A stretch of 64,000 nucleotides of DNA, taken from the NCBI GenBank assembly GCA_937959395.1, contig CALGLR010000001.1:25141-89140 (forward strand). The letters are read 5' to 3'. A program made the translations under genes and the position numbers. Under the pieces are notes generated by a model. That model had not been told where the DNA came from, made no database searches, and saw only the letters and a list, made by a program, of their open reading frames with translations. Positions 7,163 through 16,420 of this stretch are shown here, piece after piece; the first letter of the stretch is position 1; each line of letters opens with the position of its first letter. This DNA comes from an uncultured Flavobacteriaceae bacterium (GTDB lineage Bacteria > Bacteroidota > Bacteroidia > Flavobacteriales > Flavobacteriaceae).

Positions 7163-8274
7163 TGATAGAAACAACGAAGAATATAAATAAAACTTCAGAT
7201 CAAGAATCAATAAAAGAGTTAACGAATAATGCGATTCAACTGCTTAAAGATTTAATAGAAACACCTTCTTTTTCTTCAGAAGAGGATAATACAGCTCGTC
7301 TTATTGAAAATTGGTTTGTAGCTCATGAAATTTCTTATACGAGAACAGAAAATAACATTTGGGCTACTAATAAACATTTTGAAAACGGAAAACCTACATT
7401 ATTACTAAATTCTCATCACGATACCGTAAAACCGAATAAAGGTTATACTAAAGATCCTTTTAAAGCTATAGAAGAGGATGGTAAACTTTATGGATTGGGA
7501 AGCAATGATGCTGGAGGTTGTTTAGTGTCTTTAATGGCAACGTTTACACATTTTTATAATGCTGAAAACTTGAAATATAATTTAGTTATTGTGGCTTCGG
7601 CAGAAGAAGAAAGTAGTGGAGATAATGGTTTAAATTCTATGTTAAAAATTATTCCAAAAATTGATGTTGCCATCGTAGGAGAACCTACATTAATGCAGTT
7701 GGCTGTTGCCGAAAAAGGATTAGTCGTTTTCGATGCAGTAATAAAAGGGACACCTAGCCATGCTGCTCACCCTAACACCAATAATGTGATCTATAAGAGT
7801 ATAGAAACACTAAAATGGTTTAGAGATTTCAAATTTGAAAAAACATCTCCTGTTTTGGGAGATGTAAAATTAACAGTAACACAGATCAATGCTGGTAAAC
7901 AACATAATGCAGTGCCTGCCAATGTTGAATTGGTGATAGATGTTCGTGTTAATGATAAGTATACAAATGAAGATATTGCAGAACTATTAACTAATAATGC
8001 ACCGTGTTCTAGTATTAAAGCAAGAAGCTTACGTTTAAACTCATCGTCAATACCAGAAAATCATGAATTAGTAAAAGCAGGACTTGCTATAGGAAGAGAA
8101 ACCTATGGATCACCTACATTATCCGATCAAGCCGTTCTAAGTTGTCCGTCGTTAAAACTAGGGCCTGGAGATAGTAGACGTTCACATACAGCTGATGAAT
8201 TTATTTACCGCGCCGAGATCGAAGAAGGTGTGAAAATATATATAGAATTGTTGAATAAAGTGGTTTTAAAATAG
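7162..8274 (+). CDS. argE: M20-family N-acyl-citrulline/ornithine deacylase
   Basis: Zinc peptidase-like deacylase, here expected to remove the acyl group from N-acyl-citrulline after ArgF'. Ligand motifs are visible: NSHHDTVKP, GLGSNDAGG, SAEEESSGDNG with the catalytic Glu pair, VGEPT, and the late RRSHTADEFI histidine. The start chosen is the ATG at 7162, overlapping the argB stop (TAATG), giving 370 residues; upstream in-frame ATGs at 7099 and 7141 would run back into argB. A dimerisation lid domain lies in the middle (about residues 170-280). Confidence 0.92.
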   Translation: MIETTKNINKTSDQESIKELTNNAIQLLKDLIETPSFSSEEDNTARLIENWFVAHEISYTRTENNIWATNKHFENGKPTLLLNSHHDTVKPNKGYTKDPFKAIEEDGKLYGLGSNDAGGCLVSLMATFTHFYNAENLKYNLVIVASAEEESSGDNGLNSMLKIIPKIDVAIVGEPTLMQLAVAEKGLVVFDAVIKGTPSHAAHPNTNNVIYKSIETLKWFRDFKFEKTSPVLGDVKLTVTQINAGKQHNAVPANVELVIDVRVNDKYTNEDIAELLTNNAPCSSIKARSLRLNSSSIPENHELVKAGLAIGRETYGSPTLSDQAVLSCPSLKLGPGDSRRSHTADEFIYRAEIEEGVKIYIELLNKVVLK

Positions 8275-8585
8275 AAACAAGAGAAACGAGAGTTCAGAAT
8301 AAAGAGAAACGAGAGAAAACAAAAGTAAAGAGATAAGAATAAGTGATGAAAGGACAATTGTGTCATTCCTGCGCAGGCAGGAATCCACTTTATAAGTCTT
8401 GATTCTAACAACTGAATCAGTCTTTATTCTAGAAGCGAATGTCTCCTTTAGCCTTCGACTGCTCTCAGGGCAAGCTAAAGGCGAAAATTTTTTTATGTGA
8501 AGAAGTAGAAAATAGAAAAGAACAGTAATACGAGAAACTAATTGGATTTCTGCCTGCGCAGGAATGACAAACAAAAAAAGAAGTT
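8275..8585 (+). repeat. argE-argH spacer made of inverted palindromic repeats
   Basis: This 311-base spacer has no credible gene. It holds two palindromes in opposite orientation: 8365-8384 (ATTCCTGC, loop GCAG, GCAGGAAT) and 8546-8565 (ATTTCTGC, loop CTGC, GCAGGAAT). Their flanks also match (GTC before the first, GAC after the second; ATCCA against TTGGAT), so the whole is bounded by inverted repeats of roughly 25 bases. Between them is the word CCTTCGACTGCTCTCAGGGC. The architecture resembles a small non-autonomous element. Confidence 0.7.
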
Positions 8586-9863
8586 ATGAAATTATGGGAT
8601 AAAGGATTCTCGATAGATGAGAAGATAGAACAATTTACGGTTGGAAATGATAGAGAAATTGATTTACACATTGCAAAATATGACGTGCAAGCCTCTTTGG
8701 CGCATGCTAAGATGTTGGCAAAAATAGAAATCATTTCAAATGAAGAATTAAAACAATTAGAAACAGGTCTAAATGTTATAGAACAACAAATAGAAGCGAA
8801 TACTTTTGTAATAGAAGATGCATTCGAAGACGTACATTCTAAAATAGAATTTGAATTAACGAAACAGTGCGGAGATGTTGGTAAAAAAATACATACAGCA
8901 CGTTCTAGAAACGATCAGGTTTTAGTGGCTTTACAACTGTTTTATAAAGATAATTTAAAACAAATAAGAGAAAAAACTACTGATTTTTTTGAAACACTAT
9001 TGCAATTAGCAAAGGCACATGAAAATAAGTTATTGCCAGGATATACCCACTTGCAAATTGCAATGCCATCGTCTTTTGGATTGTGGTTTTCTGCATACGC
9101 CGAAGTATTAGTAGATGACGTTTCTATTTTAGATGCGGTTTTGAAAATCACAGATCAAAACCCACTAGGATCTGCTGCCGGATATGGAAGTTCTTTTCCT
9201 ATAGATCGTGATTTTACAACAGAGCTGTTAGGGTTTTCAACTTTAAAGTATAATGTGGTTGCGGCTCAATTAACAAGAGGGAAAAGTGAGCGCGCTATAG
9301 CTAATGCTTTAGGGAGTTTATGCAACACATTAAGCCGTTTTGCAATGGATATTTGTTTGTATATGAGTCAGAATTTTGGATTCATAATTTTCCCGGACGA
9401 ATTAACTACCGGAAGTAGTATTATGCCGCATAAAAAAAACCCAGATGTATTCGAACTCATAAGAGGGAAGTGTAATAAAATTCAAGCGTTGCATACCGAA
9501 ATGTTATTAGTGACTAATAATTTACCAAGTGGTTATCATAGAGATTTTCAGTTACTTAAAGAATCTATTGTTAAGGCGCTTTTAGAAGTAAATGATATCC
9601 TAGATATTTTTAATTATGCGATTCAACAAATTATAATAAAAGAGATCGATTTAAATGATGAGAAATATCAATACTTATTTACTGTAGATAGTATTAATAA
9701 TTTGGTTGAAGATGGAGTTTCATTTAGGGATGCTTACCAAAAAATAGGAGCTCAAGTTCAAAATAATACTTACAAACCAGAAGGTGTTAAACCACATTCA
9801 CATATAGGAAGTATTAATAATTTGTGCTTAGACAAAATTAGGGGGAAACTTAGAAAAGTATAA
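8586..9863 (+). CDS. argH: argininosuccinate lyase
   Basis: Splits argininosuccinate into arginine and fumarate, the last step of the pathway. The fumarase/aspartase superfamily signature GSSIMPHKKNPD begins at residue 276, and the HTARSRNDQ segment is at residues 103-111. At 425 residues it is slightly shorter than the roughly 460 of enteric ArgH but usual for this group. It closes the arginine operon and is followed within 8 bases by a hairpin terminator. Confidence 0.96.
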   Translation: MKLWDKGFSIDEKIEQFTVGNDREIDLHIAKYDVQASLAHAKMLAKIEIISNEELKQLETGLNVIEQQIEANTFVIEDAFEDVHSKIEFELTKQCGDVGKKIHTARSRNDQVLVALQLFYKDNLKQIREKTTDFFETLLQLAKAHENKLLPGYTHLQIAMPSSFGLWFSAYAEVLVDDVSILDAVLKITDQNPLGSAAGYGSSFPIDRDFTTELLGFSTLKYNVVAAQLTRGKSERAIANALGSLCNTLSRFAMDICLYMSQNFGFIIFPDELTTGSSIMPHKKNPDVFELIRGKCNKIQALHTEMLLVTNNLPSGYHRDFQLLKESIVKALLEVNDILDIFNYAIQQIIIKEIDLNDEKYQYLFTVDSINNLVEDGVSFRDAYQKIGAQVQNNTYKPEGVKPHSHIGSINNLCLDKIRGKLRKV

Positions 9864-9870
9864 AATACAA

Positions 9871-9892
9871 AAGAGCGCCGATAAGCGCTCTT
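9871..9892. terminator. bidirectional terminator between argH and leuB
   Basis: A perfect 8-bp stem (AAGAGCGC / GCGCTCTT) with the loop CGATAA lies between convergent operons. The T-rich tracts on both sides are weak, but position and symmetry fit a shared terminator. Confidence 0.7.
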
Positions 9893-9945
9893 CTCAACTA
9901 ATCCACACGTAGAACATAAAACTTATTATTTAAAACTCTCTCTTT

Positions 9946-11064
9946 TTAAATAATCGTGGACTGTCCTACGTGTATGTTTAAAAAATTCACATTGGTTTCA
10001 TCAGGGTTGTTTATATAATCCTCAATGAAATCTCCAACGGTATTTGTTGTAATTAATTTATAATCGGTATTAAGATCTGGTGTCGTAATATTTAATACTA
10101 AAGATTTTTCGACCGCTTCTTTAATTAATTGGGCTTCTTTAAAGAGTCCAAAATGTTCTAAAAGCATGGCTGCAGATAAAATAGAAGCAATAGGATTCGC
10201 AATACCTTTATTAGTAGCCTGAGGGAAAGAACCATGAATAGGTTCAAAAAGGGCATGTTTGTTTCCTATTGAAGCTGAGGCTAATAAGCCAATAGATCCG
10301 CCAATAACACTAGCTTCATCACTAATAATATCTCCAAACATGTTTTCGGTTAAAATAACATCAAACTGTTTTGGGTTTAAAATAAGTTGCATGGCCGCAT
10401 TGTCTACAAATAAAAACTCTAAAGTGACTTCAGGATACTCATTTGCAATCTCTGTAACTACCTTTCTCCACAAACGAGAACTCTCTAAAACATTGGCTTT
10501 GTCAACTAAAGTTACTTTTTTATTTCTTGTTTTTGCAGCTATAAAAGCCAAATGAGTAATACGCTCAATTTCAAAACGAGAGTATTCACACAAATCAGAA
10601 GCCGTATTACCATTATTAGAAACTTCTTTTTTTCCAAAGTAAATACCTCCTGTTAATTCGCGATAAATACAAATGTCTGTATTTTCGATGCGTTCTTTTT
10701 TTAAAGGTGATAAATCCAACAATGACTCATAAGCTTTAACTGGTCTTATATTAGTATATAACTCTAGTTCTTTACGTAACTTTAATAAACCTTGTTCTGG
10801 TCTTATTTTAGCACTTGGATCGTTATCGTATTTTGGGGCTCCAATAGCTCCAAATAAAACAGCATCACTAGCTTTACATAGTTTTAAAGTGCTTTCTGGT
10901 AGGGGGTTTCCTAATTTGTCTATCGCTATAGCTCCAACCAAACCTTCTTTAAATGTAAAAGTGTGATCAAAAATAAAAGCGATTGCTTTTAATACCTTTA
11001 TGGCTTGAGTTGTGACTTCTGGACCTATACCATCGCCAGATAGAACTGCTATGTTTAATTTCAT
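9946..11064 (-). CDS. leuB: 3-isopropylmalate dehydrogenase
   Basis: NAD-dependent oxidation and decarboxylation of 3-isopropylmalate in leucine synthesis. The N-terminal LSGDGIGPEVT, the RPEQGLLKLRKELELYTNIRPV segment, YRELTGGIYFG, and the metal-binding GDIISDEASVIGGSIGLLAS are all present. It has 372 residues, normal length. It is the last gene of leuA-leuC-leuD-leuB, on the minus strand, 46 bases after leuD. Confidence 0.96.
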   Translation of the reverse strand: MKLNIAVLSGDGIGPEVTTQAIKVLKAIAFIFDHTFTFKEGLVGAIAIDKLGNPLPESTLKLCKASDAVLFGAIGAPKYDNDPSAKIRPEQGLLKLRKELELYTNIRPVKAYESLLDLSPLKKERIENTDICIYRELTGGIYFGKKEVSNNGNTASDLCEYSRFEIERITHLAFIAAKTRNKKVTLVDKANVLESSRLWRKVVTEIANEYPEVTLEFLFVDNAAMQLILNPKQFDVILTENMFGDIISDEASVIGGSIGLLASASIGNKHALFEPIHGSFPQATNKGIANPIASILSAAMLLEHFGLFKEAQLIKEAVEKSLVLNITTPDLNTDYKLITTNTVGDFIEDYINNPDETNVNFLNIHVGQSTII

Positions 11065-11110
11065 AGAAAAAGTTTTTATTTCCGTTTTTATGGAAATTTT
11101 TATTTTTTAA

Positions 11111-11701
11111 TTAATATGCTTTTTGTCTTTCAAAAGCCATTATTTTATTTTTCTTACTGAGTAGAAAACCAATATCATCGTAACCATTTATCAGGCATCT
11201 TTTTTTGTAAGAATTAATATTAAAGTCTTCTTTAAAAGAAGTGCCTTCAACAGTAATGGTTTGTTCTAATAAATTTACTCCTAATTGGGTTTCTGGGTTT
11301 TCTTCTATTCTACTTAATAGTGCTTTTAAAAACTCTGGAGTCACTTGTATGGGTAGCAAACCGTTGTTTAATGCATTTTCTTTAAAGATGTCTGCAAAAA
11401 AACTAGACACAATAACTTTAAACCCATAATCGGTTAATGCCCATGCTGCATGTTCTCTACTTGAACCGCAACCAAAATTATTTCCAGCGACTAAAATGTC
11501 TCCCGAGTAAGTCGGATTATTTAATATAAAAGTAGAATTTTTTGTATGGTCTTTATTATATCTCCAATCTCTAAATACATTTTTACCAAACCCATTTTTA
11601 TTAATAGATTTTAGGAAGCGAGCAGGAATTATTTGATCGGTATCTACGTTTTCAATAGCTAAAGGAATAGCTCTTGATGATAATGTTGTAAATTTTTCCA
11701 T
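11111..11701 (-). CDS. leuD: 3-isopropylmalate dehydratase small subunit
   Basis: Small (swivel-domain) subunit of the isopropylmalate isomerase that works with LeuC. The motifs [12 protein letters not shown] and [17 protein letters not shown] are diagnostic. It has 196 residues. It lies 24 bases after leuC in the same direction, as required for a two-subunit enzyme. Confidence 0.95.
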   Translation of the reverse strand: MEKFTTLSSRAIPLAIENVDTDQIIPARFLKSINKNGFGKNVFRDWRYNKDHTKNSTFILNNPTYSGDILVAGNNFGCGSSREHAAWALTDYGFKVIVSSFFADIFKENALNNGLLPIQVTPEFLKALLSRIEENPETQLGVNLLEQTITVEGTSFKEDFNINSYKKRCLINGYDDIGFLLSKKNKIMAFERQKAY

Positions 11702-11725
11702 AATTGGTCGTTTTTGTTATTCTCT

Positions 11726-13132
11726 TTATTGAATTTCTTGAACAAGAGAATGCGTTAAATATTCAGTGAGATCAATAATTTTTCCTTCAATAGCAGTTGC
11801 TGCGGCTAATAAAGGACTTGCTAAAAGTGTTCTGGCTCCTTGCCCTTGTCTGCCTTCAAAATTTCTATTAGAAGTAGAAATACAGTATTCGCCTTCAGGT
11901 ATTTTATCGTCATTCATTGCTAAACATGCTGAGCAACCAGGTTGTCTTAATTCAAACCCAGCTTTAGTAAATATGTCTTCTAGGCCTTCTTTTATAATTT
12001 GAGTTTCTACTTGTTTACTTCCTGGAACCAACCAAGCCGTAACATTAGGTGCTTTACTTTTTCCTTTTATAAAGTTGGCAGCAATTCTAAAATCCTCAAT
12101 TCTAGAATTAGTACAGCTTCCTATGAATACATAATTAATAGGTTTGTTAATTAAAGATTCTCCTTTTTCAAAATTCATATATGCTAATGATTTCTCAAAA
12201 GAAGGTGTATTAACTTGAGGTATGGTTTCTGTTATTTTAATACCCATTCCAGGATTCGTACCATAGGTAATCATTGGTTCTATATCGTTGGCATCAAAAA
12301 AGTACTCTTTATCAAATTGGGCTCCGTTATCTGTTGGTAGGGTTTTCCAATAGGCTATTTTTTGATCTAAATTGCTTCCTTTTGGTGCAAATTCTCTGTT
12401 TTTAATATATTCGAAAGTCGTTTCGTCTGGTGCGATCATTCCGCCTCGAGCACCCATTTCAATACTCATATTACAAATGGTCATTCGGCCTTCCATAGAC
12501 ATGTTTTCAAAAACATCACCGGCATACTCACAAAAATATCCCGTACCCGAATTTGTGCCTAGTTTTGAAATAATATAGAGTATAACATCTTTTGGAAGAA
12601 CTCCCTTTTTTAAGTTTCCATTTACGGTAACTCTTAAGCTTTTAGGTTTGGTTAGTAATAAACATTGACTTGCAAAAACTTGCGCAACTTGACTGGTACC
12701 AATACCAAAAGCAATAGCCCCGAAAGCGCCATGGGTTGAGGTATGGCTATCTCCACAAACTATGGTCATTCCAGGTTGTGTAATACCAAGTTCTGGAGCA
12801 ATAACATGTACTATTCCATTATATTTATGACCTAACTCGTATAATGTGATGTTATTTTTCTTGCAATTTATAGCGAGTTGCTCCAATTGTTTTTTTGAAC
12901 GCTCATCTTTTATGGGTAGGTGTTGGTTTTGAGTTGGTGTGTTATGATCGGCTGTTGCCGTAACTTGATCCGGTCTAAAAACAGGAATGTTTCTGCTTTC
13001 TAGTTCATTAAAGGCTTGCGGACTAGTAACTTCATGAATTAAATGCCTGTCTATATATACTATTTGTGGACCATCTTTAATGGTGTCTACAATGTGGGAA
13101 TCCCAAACTTTATCGAAAAGTGTTTTTTTCAT
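11726..13132 (-). CDS. leuC: 3-isopropylmalate dehydratase large subunit
   Basis: Large, Fe-S containing subunit of the isomerase that converts 2- to 3-isopropylmalate. The 4Fe-4S ligands are seen as [10 protein letters not shown] and [11 protein letters not shown], and the [23 protein letters not shown] active-site stretch is intact. It has 468 residues, as usual. It is separated from leuA by a 79-base spacer that carries a palindromic repeat. Confidence 0.96.
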   Translation of the reverse strand: MKKTLFDKVWDSHIVDTIKDGPQIVYIDRHLIHEVTSPQAFNELESRNIPVFRPDQVTATADHNTPTQNQHLPIKDERSKKQLEQLAINCKKNNITLYELGHKYNGIVHVIAPELGITQPGMTIVCGDSHTSTHGAFGAIAFGIGTSQVAQVFASQCLLLTKPKSLRVTVNGNLKKGVLPKDVILYIISKLGTNSGTGYFCEYAGDVFENMSMEGRMTICNMSIEMGARGGMIAPDETTFEYIKNREFAPKGSNLDQKIAYWKTLPTDNGAQFDKEYFFDANDIEPMITYGTNPGMGIKITETIPQVNTPSFEKSLAYMNFEKGESLINKPINYVFIGSCTNSRIEDFRIAANFIKGKSKAPNVTAWLVPGSKQVETQIIKEGLEDIFTKAGFELRQPGCSACLAMNDDKIPEGEYCISTSNRNFEGRQGQGARTLLASPLLAAATAIEGKIIDLTEYLTHSLVQEIQ

Positions 13133-13151
13133 TTAAAATTTTATTTTTCAA

Positions 13152-13169
13152 TTCCCACGTAGGTGGGAA
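13152..13169. repeat. palindromic repeat in the leuA-leuC spacer
   Basis: Arms TTCCCAC and GTGGGAA around GTAG. It belongs to the same tetraloop-type family as the copies near argH, cysM-metH, tyrA and aroA, and sits just upstream of the leuC start in transcript sense. Confidence 0.75.
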
Positions 13170-13211
13170 CCTTACTGATTACAGCTTTTAATTTTAAGCG
13201 GAAATTTATTT

Positions 13212-14387
13212 TTAAATAGGTATAATATCTCTGTATACACTACTTGTTTCTATAATTTGATGAATATCATTATCATTAACTTCCTTTTTTAGATCTGCAC
13301 AAGTTAAAAAGTTAGCATAAATAGTATCTAGTTGAAGTTTAGTTAATGCGTAACCAATATTTTTAGCTCTATATGCTAAAGCGGCTCTACCACTACGAGC
13401 GGTAAGCACAATTTTAGATTCGATTAAACCAATGTCTTTTGGATTAATGATTTCATAAGTTTCTCGATGTTTAATAACACCATCTTGGTGTATTCCAGAG
13501 CTATGAGCGAAAGCATTAGCGCCAACAATCGCTTTATTGGGTTGTGTGTAAATACCCATACTTTCACTTACAAGTTGACTTAAACCGTAAAGCATTTCTG
13601 TATTTATATTGGTTTCTAAGTTTAAATGTTGGTGCTGTTTTAATACCATCACAACTTCTTCAAGAGCGGTATTTCCTGCACGTTCACCAATACCATTTAT
13701 GGTACATTCTATTTGTCTTGCACCATTTATTATACCTTCTATAGAATTTGCTGTTGCTAAACCCAAATCGTTATGGCAATGACAGGATACGGTTGCTTTT
13801 TCTATACCTTTTACATTTTCCATGAGGTATTTTATTTTAGCACCATATTCGTTAGGTAAGCAGTAACCTGTTGTATCTGGAATATTTAAAACCGTTGCAC
13901 CAGCTTTAATTGCAGCTTCGCAAACTCTTGCTAAATAATCATTGTCTGTACGGCCAGCATCTTCAGCATAAAACTCGACATCTTCAACGAATTTTTTCGC
14001 ATAACTTACGGCATCATAAGCACGTTCTATTATACGATCTCTATTAGAATTAAATTTAAATTTTATATGAGAGTCTGAAGTACCAATGCCAGTATGTATT
14101 CTTGGTTTTTTTGCTTGTTTTAAAGCTTCTGCCGCAACTTTAATATCGTTTTCTACAGCTCGGGTTAACCCGCAAACTGTTGCATTTTTTACCATTTTTG
14201 ATATCGCTTCTACCGATTTGAAATCCCCTGGGCTAGAGACGGGAAAACCAGCTTCAATAATGTCTACTCCAGAAATATCAAGTTGTTCAGCAATAATTAC
14301 TTTCTGTTTCGTATCTAATTTGCACCCAGGGACTTGCTCTCCATCACGCAGTGTGGTATCGAATATTTGAATTTTTGTGTTGGACAT
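13212..14387 (-). CDS. leuA: 2-isopropylmalate synthase, short form
   Basis: Condenses acetyl-CoA with 2-oxoisovalerate, the committed step of leucine synthesis. The N-terminal [11 protein letters not shown] and the metal motif [15 protein letters not shown] identify the DRE-TIM superfamily; [15 protein letters not shown] and HSSGIHQDG support isopropylmalate synthase over homocitrate synthase. At 391 residues it ends after the catalytic and linker regions and lacks the C-terminal leucine-binding domain of the roughly 510-residue enzymes, so direct leucine feedback is not evident. No leucine leader peptide was found upstream. A related citramalate synthase activity cannot be excluded. Confidence 0.9.
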   Translation of the reverse strand: MSNTKIQIFDTTLRDGEQVPGCKLDTKQKVIIAEQLDISGVDIIEAGFPVSSPGDFKSVEAISKMVKNATVCGLTRAVENDIKVAAEALKQAKKPRIHTGIGTSDSHIKFKFNSNRDRIIERAYDAVSYAKKFVEDVEFYAEDAGRTDNDYLARVCEAAIKAGATVLNIPDTTGYCLPNEYGAKIKYLMENVKGIEKATVSCHCHNDLGLATANSIEGIINGARQIECTINGIGERAGNTALEEVVMVLKQHQHLNLETNINTEMLYGLSQLVSESMGIYTQPNKAIVGANAFAHSSGIHQDGVIKHRETYEIINPKDIGLIESKIVLTARSGRAALAYRAKNIGYALTKLQLDTIYANFLTCADLKKEVNDNDIHQIIETSSVYRDIIPI

Positions 14388-14534
14388 TTCTAAAGAATTA
14401 TTTTTCTATTGTAAGACTAATGTATATTTTGGTTATAAATTAGGATGACTTCGTTTTTAAATTCTTACGATGTTCAAACCATAATTAAGAATTTAACTAA
14501 TTGTTAATCAAGTAGATGTGTAATTTTTTAATTT

Positions 14535-16082
14535 ATGACTAAGGACCAAAAAGATAATCTGTTTTTATTGGTAAAATCACTTACCAAGTCAGAAAAACGA
14601 CAGTTCAAGCTCTATGTAGGGAGGCTTGGTGTTAATTCAGATTCTAAATTTTTGAATCTTTTTAACGTTTTAGATAAGTTAGATCATTATGATGAAGGAC
14701 ATATTTTAAAATTAACAAAAGTAAAAAAGCAACAATTAGCTAATGTAAAAGCGCACTTATATAAGCAAATATTAATTAGTTTAAAACTAAATCCATCTCA
14801 TCAAAATATTAGATATCAAGTTAGGGAACAATTAGATTTTGCTTCAATTTTATATCATAAAGGACTTTACAAACAGAGTCTTAAGATTTTAGATAAGGCC
14901 AAAGAAATAGCTGTTTTAAATGAAGAAAAAAACCTAGCTTATGAAATAGTAGAACTAGAGAAGGTTATAGAGTCGCAATACATAACAAGAAGTATTTCAG
15001 GAAGGGCAGACGAACTCGCTATTCAAGCTAAAGAGTTAAGTGCTGCCAATTTAATAACCAGTAAACTATCTAATTTATCTTTGCAGTTATATGGCATTTT
15101 TTTAACTAAAGGATATATAAAAAATGAAGAAGAAGGTAAAATGGTTAAAGATTATTTTGTTAGCCATCTTCCTAAGTATACTTTTAAAGAATTGGGTTTT
15201 AGAGAACGGCTATGGTTATATAAAGCAAGTTTGTGGTATAGTTTTTTAATGCAAGACTTTATAAATTGTTATAAATATGCTTTAAAATGGGTGAATTTAT
15301 TTTATGATAACCCTAAAATGATTAGTCTAAATCCTGTATTTTTTATAAAAGGAAATAATTACCTTTTAGAATCTTTGTATCTATTAAAAAACAAAACAAA
15401 ATTTGAAACGATTATTAATAAATTTGAATCGGTAATTAATAATGAAAAGTTTCATAAAGATGAAAATGTTGAAGCATTATCATTCCTATATGTTAATCTT
15501 AATAAAATTAATCTGTACTTTATTGATGGGAGTTTTGATAAAGGTTTAGATTTAATTCCAGAGATAGAATTAAAATTATCTTTATATAAAAATAGAATAG
15601 ATGAACATCATAAAATGGTATTCTATTACAAGTTTGCAAGTTTACATTTTGGATCTGGAAATAATAAAGAGTGTATTGTTTATTTAAATAAAATCATTAC
15701 CAATAAAACGCTCTCAATGCGAGAAGACTTACTTTGCTTTTCAAGGGTTTTAAATCTTGTTGCACATTATGAAGCAGGTTTAGATGATCATTTAGAGAAT
15801 TTATTAAGAAGTACTTATAAGTTTTTAATAAAGATGAATGGACTCCACGAAGTGCAAAAAGAGATGATAAAATTTATTAGAGGGCTTCAAGATATTTACC
15901 CACAAGATCTTAAGAAAGCATTCAAATTATTGTATGAAAAACTTAAAACTTACGAAAAAGACCCCTATGAAGGACGTGCTTTTTTGTATTTAGATATTAT
16001 TTCTTGGTTAGAAAGTAAGATTAATAACCTAACTGTAGATCAAGTAGTTAGGTCTAAGTATCTTGCGGGTTTGGAGTCTTAA
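14535..16082 (+). CDS. uncharacterised helical protein conserved in form, function unknown
   Basis: A 515-residue soluble protein with no signal peptide or membrane segment. It opens with LVKSLTKSEKRQFKLYV and continues as strongly helical, Lys- and Leu-rich sequence; stretches such as LYHKGLYKQSLKILDKAKEIAVLNEEKNLAYEIVELEK look like tetratricopeptide-type helix pairs. I do not recognise a catalytic motif. It is divergent from leuA and precedes the methionine riboswitch, so it is probably monocistronic. A scaffold or regulatory role is possible but would be a guess. Confidence 0.8.
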   Translation: MTKDQKDNLFLLVKSLTKSEKRQFKLYVGRLGVNSDSKFLNLFNVLDKLDHYDEGHILKLTKVKKQQLANVKAHLYKQILISLKLNPSHQNIRYQVREQLDFASILYHKGLYKQSLKILDKAKEIAVLNEEKNLAYEIVELEKVIESQYITRSISGRADELAIQAKELSAANLITSKLSNLSLQLYGIFLTKGYIKNEEEGKMVKDYFVSHLPKYTFKELGFRERLWLYKASLWYSFLMQDFINCYKYALKWVNLFYDNPKMISLNPVFFIKGNNYLLESLYLLKNKTKFETIINKFESVINNEKFHKDENVEALSFLYVNLNKINLYFIDGSFDKGLDLIPEIELKLSLYKNRIDEHHKMVFYYKFASLHFGSGNNKECIVYLNKIITNKTLSMREDLLCFSRVLNLVAHYEAGLDDHLENLLRSTYKFLIKMNGLHEVQKEMIKFIRGLQDIYPQDLKKAFKLLYEKLKTYEKDPYEGRAFLYLDIISWLESKINNLTVDQVVRSKYLAGLES

Positions 16083-16114
16083 AAAAAAATAATTTAAAAA
16101 TTTATTAAAAAATA

Positions 16115-16147
16115 TTTGGAAATTAACTTTTTCTGAATGAATATTTG
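16115..16147 (+). promoter_or_regulatory. Bacteroidota-type promoter of the metY riboswitch transcript
   Basis: A TTTG at 16115-16118 and AATATTTG at 16140-16147 (one mismatch to TAnnTTTG), 21 bases apart, place a start near 16155, about 25 bases before the riboswitch P1 stem. Confidence 0.5.
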
Positions 16148-16177
16148 CACTCACAAAGTTCAATAACTTATTGAGAT

Positions 16178-16297
16178 GTTATCAAGAAAGGTGGAGGGAT
16201 TAGACCCGCTGAAGCCTTAGCAACCCTTTAGAAATAGAGAAGGTGCTAAATTCTACTTAAAAATTCGATTCATTTATCGAAGATTTGGATAGATAAC
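16178..16297 (+). ncRNA. SAM-I (S-box) riboswitch upstream of metY
   Basis: The S-box core is recognisable: P1 arms GTTATC (16178) and GATAAC (16292-16297), then GTGGAGGGATTAGACCCGCT, GAAGCCTTAGCAACC, and GAAGGTGCTAAATTCTAC. It binds S-adenosylmethionine and represses the downstream methionine genes. The P3 loop is short (CTTTAGAAATAGAG), unlike the second copy before metH. A terminator hairpin follows directly. Confidence 0.95.
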
Positions 16298-16301
16298 TAA
16301 C

Positions 16302-16338
16302 ACAGAATTTACGACCTGTAACTTCTGTTATTTTCTTT
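16302..16338 (+). terminator. riboswitch expression platform terminator
   Basis: ACAGAA pairs with TTCTGT and, after one mismatch, TTAC with GTAA around the loop GACCT; the U-rich TATTTTCTTT follows. Starting 5 bases after the P1 stem, it is the likely SAM-induced transcription terminator that controls metY. Confidence 0.7.
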
Positions 16339-16420
16339 ATAACATTTTTCTATTAAGTCCGTCATTAAGTGGCGTATTTGACTTTTGGTTTAATTTTTAT
16401 TAATTCAAAAAACTAGAAAA

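Noticed and set aside
8205..8734. Three overlapping minus-strand ORFs (68-102 residues) over the argE-argH spacer
   Set aside because: They are translations of the palindromic repeats (phrases such as VIPAQAEIQ and CHSCAGRNP) and overlap argE and argH; no start context or family.
14388..14534. Possible leucine leader peptide upstream of leuA
   Set aside because: No short ORF with clustered Leu codons and no terminator hairpin on the minus strand in this interval.
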